DNA of 7,390 bases from Fidelibacterota bacterium (GTDB taxonomy: Bacteria; Fidelibacterota; JAANXI01). Positions 1 to 6,573 of the stretch are shown piece by piece. How positions within the stretch are numbered: the stretch's first letter is position 1; every line of letters begins with the position of its first letter. The notes beneath the pieces are model-generated. The model was not told the DNA's origin. It saw nothing but the letters and a program-made list of their open reading frames with translations, and did no database searches. The DNA is taken from the NCBI GenBank assembly GCA_018263365.1, contig JAANXI010000123.1:1-7390 (forward strand). Reading direction: 5' to 3'. A program made the translations under genes and the position numbers.

Positions 1-492
1 CTTATGCAACGACTGCGCGGTTTTTCGATAATATGCTGTAAATGCATCACGGTCGTCGATGTGGATGTTTTCGTAATCGAATTGCCAGCCGTCTACCTCA
101 AACTTGTTGCCTATCTCCACCAGTTGCGTAATCGCTCTTTCCTGAGCGGTCTCATCCTGAAGAAATTCGTGAAATTCCTCCTGATTAAATCCGGCATTCA
201 GCACCAGCGGTACTATTCGGATATCGTTTTGTTTGGCGAGTTTTAATACCCGGTTGTCCAGGTCGCCCCAAATCACCCCCGATTCTTCGTGATAAAAGGT
301 CTGCGGAGCAACGACGGTTATGTGCTCCAGGTTTTCTTTGAAACTTTGAAATGATTTTTCGCCGTCGACCATATAGAAAATATTTTCGGAGGAATAGGTG
401 GACTGCGCTTTTACGGATTGCAGAAAAATTCCTGCAATTAATATTAGGCAAATCAGAAAAAATCGCGACGCGTTACACATTCGAGAATTCAT
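1..492 (-). CDS. GH18-like secreted glycosidase, N-terminal part (cut by window edge)
   Basis: This frame stays open from an ATG at 492 to base 1, giving 164 codons with no stop, so the gene continues beyond the window. Residues 11-24 are strongly hydrophobic after a short charged start, and VKA-QS near residues 27-31 resembles a signal peptidase I site. No lipobox cysteine is seen, so export to the periplasm or outside is likely. Residues 134-141 read DGWQFDYE, followed by N142. This matches the GH18 catalytic signature DGxDxDxE, with E141 as the expected proton donor and D139 as its partner, but Gln137 replaces the first Asp of the DxD pair. The preceding text (barrel strand IRIVPLVLNAGF near 91-102) fits the part of a TIM barrel before that strand. 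The start at 492 is chosen because GGAG (plus-strand 500-503) lies 7 bases upstream; an in-frame ATG at 480 would be 19 bases from it. Family membership is fairly sure. The substrate (chitin, peptidoglycan glycan or N-glycan) cannot be told from this fragment. Confidence 0.8.
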   Translation of the reverse strand, partial: MNSRMCNASRFFLICLILIAGIFLQSVKAQSTYSSENIFYMVDGEKSFQSFKENLEHITVVAPQTFYHEESGVIWGDLDNRVLKLAKQNDIRIVPLVLNAGFNQEEFHEFLQDETAQERAITQLVEIGNKFEVDGWQFDYENIHIDDRDAFTAYYRKTAQSLHK

Positions 493-933
493 AATTCTGC
501 TCCATTTTTATTGAAGCGCATTCATATACTCGACAATCTTTGGAATATAAGGGAAGAATTACCGGATGGCATAAGGTAATTGTAAGATCGGTTTTAAAAA
601 GACAGAAAAAATCAAGTCTTGTCGGGACAGGCAAACTCATCTGGCACCTGCCAGACTCAAACAGCGAAGCTTTCCTCAAACCACCACCTCCGGCTTTCCA
701 ACTGGCCTCATTTTTAATTTTGGGCGCCGCATTGGCGAACGGAGGAAAGGCAGCACCGGTTGTCTGAATGAATGCAATGACTGAGTTTCCGGTTCTGCCC
801 CGAGTGAGTCACATCAGCGATCAAAATCGAAAACGCAGCCTTTGTTTTTTTCCATTTTTAATGTCGAAGTGTTCAATGCAAGCGTATCAAGACAAAAGTG
901 GAATGCCAAAAGAGATGAATTCAGAATGAATTT
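493..933. other. 441-base intergenic stretch without a convincing gene
   Basis: This stretch lies between the glgA stop and the GH18 start. Short open frames on both strands (for example 540-767 plus and 473-679 minus) have no ribosome binding site worth naming and no recognisable domain. Visible structure includes the inverted-repeat cluster at 612-660, an 8-bp inverted repeat (CTTTCCTC at 670-677 with GAGGAAAG at 742-749), and a T-rich run at 841-859 on the plus strand. A weak 5-bp stem (TGAAT at 927-931, ATTCA at 936-940) overlaps the glgA stop and is too weak to call a terminator. The GH18 promoter and any glgA terminator must lie here, but I could not identify a promoter with confidence. 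Confidence 0.6.
612..660 (-). repeat. Compact cluster of inverted repeats, possible structured RNA or dispersed repeat
   Basis: Two perfect inverted repeats sit side by side. TGTC-GG-GACA is at 620-629, and TCTGGCA-CC-TGCCAGA is at 640-655 with 7-bp arms. They are enclosed by AGTCT at 615-619 and AGACT at 653-657. Read on the minus strand, that outer stem extends to 8 pairs (653-660 with 612-619) if two G-U pairs are allowed. It is followed by TGA and a run of six T at 605-610. The outer stem and the larger hairpin share bases 653-657, so they cannot both form fully. The arrangement could be a rho-independent terminator or attenuator between glgA and the GH18 gene, an operator, or a copy of a dispersed intergenic repeat. 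The sequence alone does not decide among these. Confidence 0.4.
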
Positions 934-2394
934 TTATTCAATTACACTCTGATACAACTCAACATACTTCCCGGCGCTCACATCCCACGAAAAATCACAT
1001 CGCATGGCGTTATCCCGGAGAAATTTCCAGAGCGCTTTATTTTTGTATGTTCGAAGCGCTCGTTTAATAGTCTCAACCAACGCTTCGGAAGTGTACTCAC
1101 TGAATGAAAACCCGTTACCCACTTTGGTCTCGGAATTGAAATCGTCGATGGTGTCAGCCAAACCGCCCGTGGCGTGAACAATCGGAATGGTTCCGTACCT
1201 CAGGCTATACATCTGATTCAGACCGCACGGCTCGTATTTGGACGGCATCAGGAACAGATCCGAGCCGGCCTCGATCAAATGCGCCATCGGATTGTTGTAG
1301 GCAAAATTGACGGCAACTTTTTCGGGATAGTCCTCTATGGCCTCCGCAAAGAGATAGTGGTATTTCTTTTCCCCGGTACCGAGTATGATCAGTTGTAACT
1401 CCAGGGCTAGGATTTCGTCTAAGGCTTCATCGATCAGGTCAAAACCTTTTTGATCTACGAGGCGGGACACCATCCCGATGATCGGCGTGGTCTTCTCCGC
1501 CATCATCCGGTTTTTTCGCAATAGTTCGTCCCGGTTTTTGGCTTTGCCAGAGATAACTTTTGCTGAGTAATTGTACGGGATGAGGTCATCATGCTCAGGC
1601 GACCACTCGCTGTAATCCACGCCGTTCAGTATTCCGGAAACATCGTCAGCGCGCTCCTTCACTACACCCTGCAGGCCGAAACCGAATTCCTCCGATGACA
1701 TAATTTCTCTGGCATACGTCGGGCTGACCGTGTTGATTTTATCCGCATATTTCAGCGCAACCTTCATAAAATTGACATCGCCGTTATCTTCGAACGTCTC
1801 ATTATCCGTGTAGACCGATTTCGGAAATCCGGTCTTCTGTAACACCTGCTTATCGTGTGTTCCCTGATATCCCATGTTATGAATCGTATAGACGCTTTTC
1901 ATCCCCCGTAAAACCGGGAACTCATCCGCCATTTCTTTTATGTAGGCCGGGAGTAATGCGGTATGGTGATCGTTGCAGTGCAGGAGATCCGGTTTCCAGG
2001 AGTCCCCTTGCAGCCATTGGATTATCGCCCGCATGAAAAAGATAAATCGCTCTGCCTCATCGGAATAGCCTTCGCCCGTATTTTCGTCAACATAGATTCC
2101 TTCCCGATCAAAGAACTCCTCATTTCGCACAAAGAATACTTCCACATTTTCGGATTCAGGCAGTCTCGTGCTCAGAATGTTGGCTTCGTAGGTACGCGCA
2201 CCAACCGGTACAGAAAAAGTAGCAACATCTTTTAGTGAATAATCTTTAAAGGCGATACTTTTATACCCCGGAGTAATAACCCGGATATCCACGCCATGAT
2301 GTTCAAGCGCCTTCGGCAATGCTCCGGCGACATCCGCCAGGCCACCGATTTTGGAAAATGGTGTGACCTCCGCCGTAGCAAACAGGACTTTCAT
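934..2394 (-). CDS. glgA: Glycogen (starch) synthase GlgA, GT5 family
   Basis: GlgA transfers glucose from a nucleotide sugar, usually ADP-glucose in bacteria, to the non-reducing end of alpha-1,4-glucan in the cytoplasm. The 486 residues match the usual family length (E. coli 477). The N-terminal GT5 domain begins with KIGGLADV at 15-22, where K15 and the Gly pair bind the ADP-glucose phosphates. HCNDHHTALLPAY at 139-151 holds the conserved His (H144), with His143 where Trp is common. YTIHNMGYQGT is at 169-179 and NTVSPTYA at 221-228. The C-terminal GT-B domain carries SRLVDQKG at 310-317 (R311 and K316, equivalent to E. coli R300 and K305) and SKYEPCGLNQMY at 385-396, with E388 equivalent to E. 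coli E377. GGLADT is at 410-415. No key residue is missing. The ATG at 2394 has AAGGAG five bases upstream (plus-strand 2400-2405). A terminator at 2491-2526 separates it from the GH57 genes, so it probably has its own promoter within 2395-2490, though no clear -35/-10 pair was found there. Confidence 0.97.
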   Translation of the reverse strand: MKVLFATAEVTPFSKIGGLADVAGALPKALEHHGVDIRVITPGYKSIAFKDYSLKDVATFSVPVGARTYEANILSTRLPESENVEVFFVRNEEFFDREGIYVDENTGEGYSDEAERFIFFMRAIIQWLQGDSWKPDLLHCNDHHTALLPAYIKEMADEFPVLRGMKSVYTIHNMGYQGTHDKQVLQKTGFPKSVYTDNETFEDNGDVNFMKVALKYADKINTVSPTYAREIMSSEEFGFGLQGVVKERADDVSGILNGVDYSEWSPEHDDLIPYNYSAKVISGKAKNRDELLRKNRMMAEKTTPIIGMVSRLVDQKGFDLIDEALDEILALELQLIILGTGEKKYHYLFAEAIEDYPEKVAVNFAYNNPMAHLIEAGSDLFLMPSKYEPCGLNQMYSLRYGTIPIVHATGGLADTIDDFNSETKVGNGFSFSEYTSEALVETIKRALRTYKNKALWKFLRDNAMRCDFSWDVSAGKYVELYQSVIE

Positions 2395-2490
2395 ACTTTC
2401 TCCTTACTCAGCTTTCGCGATTCAGATCCCTGTAGAAGGAAAAATGAGAAGTACGGTTATAAATTACAAAAGGTAAATTGTTGGGTATGT

Positions 2491-2526
2491 AAAAAAGATG
2501 CCATCTTTTCGAAAGATGGCATCTTT
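2491..2526 (-). terminator. Intrinsic terminator ending the GH57 operon
   Basis: A perfect 15-bp inverted repeat (2494-2508 and 2512-2526, arms AAAGATGCCATCTTT and AAAGATGGCATCTTT) has a three-base loop. On the minus strand it ends in six consecutive T (plus-strand A at 2491-2496). It starts about 25 bases past the stop of the 538-residue GH57 gene, in the right place and direction. On the plus strand the T tract after the stem is only three bases, so it should work chiefly on minus-strand transcripts. Its position upstream of glgA argues that most glgA mRNA starts downstream of it. Confidence 0.9.
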
Positions 2527-2551
2527 ATGTTCCAATTGCCCTTTAAACTCG

Positions 2552-4168
2552 TTAGTTCATATACTCCGGCACCGGTTCGTCAAACGCCTCATACACCATT
2601 CGGAGCGTATCGCAGAATAGTTGGTCAAACACCTCATCGTGATCGGAGTTGTTGTGATGTCCGTACCACCAGAACCAGTCGCTGCCTTCGGCCTGGAGAA
2701 TGGCCTGTTCCACTTTTTCAGGAATTTCGACGCCTGCTTTCCGCTTGCGCTCTATAAGATTAATCGCCTTATTTAAGGCATCCCAGGCGGCGTTTTTCTC
2801 GGGATGACCGATCCAGATGTGAAAATCCGCCCCAATCCAGGAGCCTGGATGCAGCCACTGCAATTTTTTCTCAACGGTGGCCGTTTCAAGATATTCCGAA
2901 AATGTGGTAGTCTGAATCCGTTCGGATTGGCCCAGCGATTGATATAACTGGTCAAAAAACGGCTTCCCGTTCTGCTCAAAGTGCTCCCATGCGTTTTCGC
3001 CGTCCATAGTCACTACAGCGACATAAGGATAACCGTCGTCCGGCAGTGACTCATCGATGCGATGCAAATACCCCATAAAATCGTTAACGGCGTCTTCTGC
3101 GGACAAATTCGCGTATCGAAATCCAATGAGATCGGACAATGACTGGTCCCGAAAAAACATCGTCAGGTCTCCATTTTCCGTGGCAAACTGATACGGCTGG
3201 TACATGGCCGCGCTATCCAGATACGCCGATTCGGTGTTGCGGGAGAGCGACCGCGCCAGCACGTTGCTGTCGGTGGTAATCCATCGGATATCCTCCCTGG
3301 CAATAAAATCCACCGTATCCTCGCTTACTGAACCCTCCGACGGCCACATCCCGGCGATGTCCCAGCCAGCCAATTCCTTTAGGGACTGTTTCCCCAGGCG
3401 GATTTGCTTTTCTGCCTCTTCGGGATGCCGGAACCGCTTCTTTGGCAGATGCACGCCAGGCATGGAGACTCGCGCCACTTCCGAATCGATCAGGAGCGGC
3501 AAAATCGGGTGGGCGTATGGCGTCCCCGAAATCTCGATCTGTCCGGATTTTCGCAACTCCTCGTAACGCGGAATAATATCACTGATGGCTTTTTCATGAA
3601 TATCCAGCACCTGTTGCTTTTCCGCTTCGCTGAAATTGCGATCCTTTTTTACTAAGGATGCAATTTCATCCTTTTCGCGCAGGGCTTCGCCGGTCCAGCC
3701 CAGCAGAAACCACATTTGGAGGTCCCGGAAATCCTGGTCGGTAAATTGTTTGCTTACATTCTTGAGAGCCGCCGGATCGGTATTGTCCCCGCGCTTATTT
3801 AACAATTCCGTATATCGTGGCGCCCTGTGGATAATGCGCTTTTCATTGGCCGTGAAAAATTCCTGCAGCAGAAATATCTGTTCATCCGCCGTTAAATCTG
3901 TGGCATTTTTCCGGGTTATCCGCAGATATTCCTCCTCAACAGTATCGAAATCGCTATAATCCACAATCTGTCGCAAAAGCGAGGGAACAAAATTAATGAC
4001 ACCCTTCATTTCCGGAAATCGCTCCAGATGCCACGCCATATCGGTGTAATCTTTGGTGGCGTGTAATCGGGTCCAGGGCAGCTCATATTTTCCGGTTCCC
4101 GGATTTTTATAAAACGGCTGGTGCATGTGCCACTGAAAAATAAGATAGAGAGGTTGTTTTCTGCTCAT
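2552..4168 (-). CDS. GH57 family alpha-amylase/amylopullulanase-type hydrolase
   Basis: This 538-residue protein has the five conserved GH57 regions in order. Region 1 is HMHQPFY at 14-20, region 2 is GTPYAHP at 215-221 after E212, and region 3 is WPSEGSVSE at 275-283 with E278 as the expected nucleophile. Region 4 is MDGENAWE at 388-395 with D389 as the expected acid/base, and region 5 is EGSDWFWWYGHHNNSD at 494-509. This set resembles the COG1449 amylase/amylopullulanase branch more than the glucanotransferase or GH57 branching-enzyme branches. The likely reaction is retaining hydrolysis of alpha-1,4 (perhaps alpha-1,6) glucosidic bonds in glycogen or maltodextrin. No signal peptide or added binding module is visible, so it should be cytoplasmic. 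It lies 60 bases after the 697-residue GH57 gene on the same strand and is followed by a strong terminator, so it is probably the last gene of that operon. The ATG at 4168 has only a loose AGGA about 11 bases upstream, suggesting modest translation initiation. The family is secure; exact substrate and bond specificity are inference. Confidence 0.88.
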   Translation of the reverse strand: MSRKQPLYLIFQWHMHQPFYKNPGTGKYELPWTRLHATKDYTDMAWHLERFPEMKGVINFVPSLLRQIVDYSDFDTVEEEYLRITRKNATDLTADEQIFLLQEFFTANEKRIIHRAPRYTELLNKRGDNTDPAALKNVSKQFTDQDFRDLQMWFLLGWTGEALREKDEIASLVKKDRNFSEAEKQQVLDIHEKAISDIIPRYEELRKSGQIEISGTPYAHPILPLLIDSEVARVSMPGVHLPKKRFRHPEEAEKQIRLGKQSLKELAGWDIAGMWPSEGSVSEDTVDFIAREDIRWITTDSNVLARSLSRNTESAYLDSAAMYQPYQFATENGDLTMFFRDQSLSDLIGFRYANLSAEDAVNDFMGYLHRIDESLPDDGYPYVAVVTMDGENAWEHFEQNGKPFFDQLYQSLGQSERIQTTTFSEYLETATVEKKLQWLHPGSWIGADFHIWIGHPEKNAAWDALNKAINLIERKRKAGVEIPEKVEQAILQAEGSDWFWWYGHHNNSDHDEVFDQLFCDTLRMVYEAFDEPVPEYMN

Positions 4169-4228
4169 GTTGCGTGTTATCCTGTATTAAAATGACACCT
4201 CACATCAACAGTAAATATCGGCAGAAGT

Positions 4229-6322
4229 CTACTGAAATGGAGTGACTTTTAATGTAAACTGTATCGATTCCTGTTTCCCCGGATCGAGTTGCAGCGCGAA
4301 CCTCGGCATAATGACCGAACTCTGGTACACCCGCTCGAATCCTGATTCGGACATGGAGACCGTATGAACCGGGAATCTCCAAAGATCGAACCGGCGATCC
4401 GCTGAGAGCGCCAGGCGGAAATTATCCCATTCATTGGCGATTTCCACCGACCGGACATTCGGATTTTCGGCTTTTGCGTTCATGTAAAACGCTTCCGGCC
4501 GTTCACCGTCAAGAGTAAAGTAGCGGTCATCACTCTCCCCGCCCAGGAGACTGAAGTTGCATTCCGGGGCAAACACGGTTTCGAGGGGATCATTCCCGGT
4601 ATTCTCCAGATTATACCTGACCTGAAGAGTCTTATCTTCCAACGTCACCGTTTTTTGAACCACCAGGGTTTGGCCGTTTACTCGTCCTCTCCGATGAAAT
4701 GTAACCGTACCTTCGTCGGTTTCTTCCATCGTCCATTTGCCCAAGACAAAATCGCCGGCGTCTTCGTATTCGTTCTGTGCCACCTGCTCCAGTTGTACGC
4801 CCGGATCGAGGAAATGGTCCAGAAATGATTGACGCGGATGCCAGTCATAAACCAGGTACTTCTCCAGGTCGGCTTCTTTGGCGACCGGGCGGTCATGGAT
4901 ATTACTGCTCGCCCCTTGTTCGCTTTGGGCTTCCGTCACCTTGGAGTGATAACTCTCTTTGTAGCGTCGCAGCGTGTTAATCAGATTAAAGTCAGCCGGG
5001 AGATAATCCAGTTCCACCAGAGCGGCGCCGGCAGACGGCTTCCAAAACATCTGTAAGGTATCGCTCCGCCCGATGGCCTCGTCGTTGCCGTCCCGGTCCA
5101 CATCGGTGAATTCCCAGCGATGGTTTTCGCCTTGCTGCTTTGCCAGTTCCGATTCTCCGGCAAGTAATTTTTTGTATAGTGCATCACGAAGATGCGGCAG
5201 ATACAGTCCGCCGAATATGCCGTGCCAGTACGCGCAGTTGCACGTCGCCCGCCATAACTCATCCCGGATTTCGGGATACTTACCTGTACCGTCGGTCGCG
5301 GTGTGATATTTTTCCAGCTGGCCCAATACGCGCTTGTGAATCCAGTTGCTCTCCTCGTACTTGGCGAAAAAGTTTCGCCAGATGCCGCCCTTGATAAACG
5401 GCTGGTATTCCTCCAGTTCGCCGTTTTCATCCAGATGGTGTACCCAACGCTCGAACTTCGCCCCCATGTGTGCCGGGAGCGTCCATTCGCCCATCTCGAA
5501 GTATGAACCCGTCGGCAGATAGACCCGGCCCTTCGCTGAATTTTCATGATAATAATCGCTGAAAGTTTGGGTCTTGAGCCATTCGGAATTCTCTTCGAGG
5601 GCAGTAAAGAACCGATCCAGCCACTGTTCTTCATAGACCGTTCCATAAGTGCCCGGCCAGACGCCGAACTTCTCCCCGTCGTCTGCCATGACCACAGCAT
5701 TATCTCCCGCTTCAGTCGCATACTTACGCATAAAATCGACGGAGGCCTGCGGATCTTCGAACGGAATCAGGTAGCGCAGCTGCTGCTTAATCGGAAAGAT
5801 ATCCAGAATTTTTCCCTGCTCTTCCGTGTGGAAATAGCCGGTGAGTTCCCGGTCGCGTTTACCGGCGCTGATAAAATGCGCATCATCGACGGTGATATAC
5901 TTGATGCCGGCCTCATTTAGCGGCTTGGCCAAATGGGGTTCCCACACCCGCTCCGTCAGCCAGAGCCCCTCGGCGTCATAACGAAATCGATCTTTGATAT
6001 AGCGGTTCAATTTACGGATTTGACCGATTTTATCTTCATCAGGGATAACTGCAAGAATAGGCTCGTAAAACCCGCCGCTCATGAGTTCAATATTGCCCCG
6101 ATCAACCAAATCAGCAATACGATCCATGTATTCCGGGTGGTGATCTTCGAGCCACTCCAGCAAGCATCCGCTGTAGTGCAACGACATCGAGATACCCGGA
6201 TGCTGCTCTAACACATCGATGAACGGCTTGTAACTTTTTTGATAGGCCTCCTCAAAAACAAAATCAAAATTGCCCACCGGCTGGTGGTTGTGGATACCAA
6301 ATAAAAAATTTACTGTTTTCAT
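4229..6322 (-). CDS. GH57 4-alpha-glucanotransferase / alpha-amylase
   Basis: The 697-residue protein is close in layout and size to Thermococcus litoralis 4-alpha-glucanotransferase (about 659) and Dictyoglomus AmyA (about 686). The N-terminal catalytic barrel (about 1-260) has HNHQP at 11-15, GGFYEP at 83-88, WLTERVWEP at 121-129 with nucleophile E124, and ADDGEKFGVW at 213-222 holding the acid/base Asp. AYWHGIFGGLYLPHLR at 364-379 is the fifth conserved region. A central helical part (about 290-385) and a C-terminal beta-rich part (about 400-690) correspond to the DUF1925 and DUF1926 regions of this subfamily. The enzyme is expected to transfer or hydrolyse alpha-1,4-glucan segments in the cytoplasm; no signal peptide is seen. 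It is first in a probable two-gene unit with the downstream GH57 gene. The ATG at 6322 is preceded by GAGG only three bases away, which is tight, but the family's usual start (MKxVNFLFGIHNHQP-like) supports it. Transferase versus amylase cannot be settled from motifs alone. Confidence 0.93.
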   Translation of the reverse strand: MKTVNFLFGIHNHQPVGNFDFVFEEAYQKSYKPFIDVLEQHPGISMSLHYSGCLLEWLEDHHPEYMDRIADLVDRGNIELMSGGFYEPILAVIPDEDKIGQIRKLNRYIKDRFRYDAEGLWLTERVWEPHLAKPLNEAGIKYITVDDAHFISAGKRDRELTGYFHTEEQGKILDIFPIKQQLRYLIPFEDPQASVDFMRKYATEAGDNAVVMADDGEKFGVWPGTYGTVYEEQWLDRFFTALEENSEWLKTQTFSDYYHENSAKGRVYLPTGSYFEMGEWTLPAHMGAKFERWVHHLDENGELEEYQPFIKGGIWRNFFAKYEESNWIHKRVLGQLEKYHTATDGTGKYPEIRDELWRATCNCAYWHGIFGGLYLPHLRDALYKKLLAGESELAKQQGENHRWEFTDVDRDGNDEAIGRSDTLQMFWKPSAGAALVELDYLPADFNLINTLRRYKESYHSKVTEAQSEQGASSNIHDRPVAKEADLEKYLVYDWHPRQSFLDHFLDPGVQLEQVAQNEYEDAGDFVLGKWTMEETDEGTVTFHRRGRVNGQTLVVQKTVTLEDKTLQVRYNLENTGNDPLETVFAPECNFSLLGGESDDRYFTLDGERPEAFYMNAKAENPNVRSVEIANEWDNFRLALSADRRFDLWRFPVHTVSMSESGFERVYQSSVIMPRFALQLDPGKQESIQFTLKVTPFQ

Positions 6323-6372
6323 TTTCCTCGCTTTACCCTCGTAACTCGATTCCTAGCTACGCTTTGCTGCGA

Positions 6373-6401
6373 AATTTAGACGGAATGCCACGAAAGTGCA
6401 A
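6373..6401 (-). promoter_or_regulatory. Candidate promoter for the GH57 operon
   Basis: Read on the minus strand, TTGCAC (6401-6396) is followed after exactly 17 bases by TAAATT (6378-6373). Each hexamer matches the sigma-70 consensus at four of six positions. The same stretch also fits the Bacteroidota pattern TTTG-N20-TAnnTTTG with one mismatch (TAAATTTC). Transcription would start near 6366, about 44 bases before the GH57 ATG. Placement and spacing are good, but the match is only moderate. Confidence 0.45.
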
Positions 6402-6488
6402 ATATAATCATGCGGGGCGCCAGAATATTTTCATTTTTCTTTCAAACAGAGCATGAGGAAATCATCCGGTATTCACGTCACTTTCCCG

Positions 6489-6517
6489 TTGATATTTTTG
6501 AGGTTAACCCGTACAAT
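6489..6517 (+). promoter_or_regulatory. Sigma-70-type promoter for pncA
   Basis: TTGATA at 6489-6494 and TACAAT at 6512-6517 are separated by exactly 17 bases. Each hexamer differs from consensus at one position. The start point would fall near 6524, giving a leader of about 50 bases before the pncA ATG. The spacer contains the perfect palindrome GGTTAACC at 6502-6509. Confidence 0.75.
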
Positions 6518-6561
6518 TTTGAACGGAGATACAAGGCCAAACAATCAGCAATATTCCGAGT

Positions 6562-6570
6562 GAGGTGAGG
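6562..6570 (+). promoter_or_regulatory. Duplicated Shine-Dalgarno deciding the pncA start
   Basis: GAGG occurs twice, at 6562-6565 and 6567-6570. The first copy is eight bases before the ATG at 6574, an ideal distance. An alternative GTG start at 6565 overlaps this copy and has no good ribosome binding site of its own, so the ATG is preferred. Confidence 0.65.
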
Positions 6571-6573
6571 CGT

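Noticed and set aside
642..657. TGGCAC as a sigma-54 -24 element
   Set aside because: The expected TTGCA-like -12 element is absent at the required spacing, and the bases are better explained by the perfect inverted repeat at 640-655.
540..767. 75-codon plus-strand and overlapping 68-codon minus-strand open frames in the intergenic region
   Set aside because: They have no convincing ribosome binding site and overlap the inverted-repeat cluster. The translated text looks like chance reading of repeat sequence.
2296..2757. 153-codon plus-strand open frame spanning the glgA start, terminator and GH57 end
   Set aside because: It runs through two gene ends and the terminator hairpin, has low-complexity Arg/Pro-rich content, and lies antisense to strongly supported genes.
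2552..4168. GH57 1,4-alpha-glucan branching enzyme as identity of the 538-residue protein
   Set aside because: The length fits, but region 3 (WPSEGSVSE) and region 4 (DGENAWE) are of the amylase/amylopullulanase type rather than the branching-enzyme type I would expect.
4981..5721. 246-codon open frame on the minus strand inside the glucanotransferase gene
   Set aside because: It is an Arg/Ser-rich shadow in another frame of a gene with clear GH57 motifs. It has no domain of its own and is fully contained in the real gene.
6398..6408. TATATTTG on the minus strand as a Bacteroidota -7 element
   Set aside because: The box matches TAnnTTTG, but no TTTG lies 19-21 bases upstream; the nearest is about 37 bases away.
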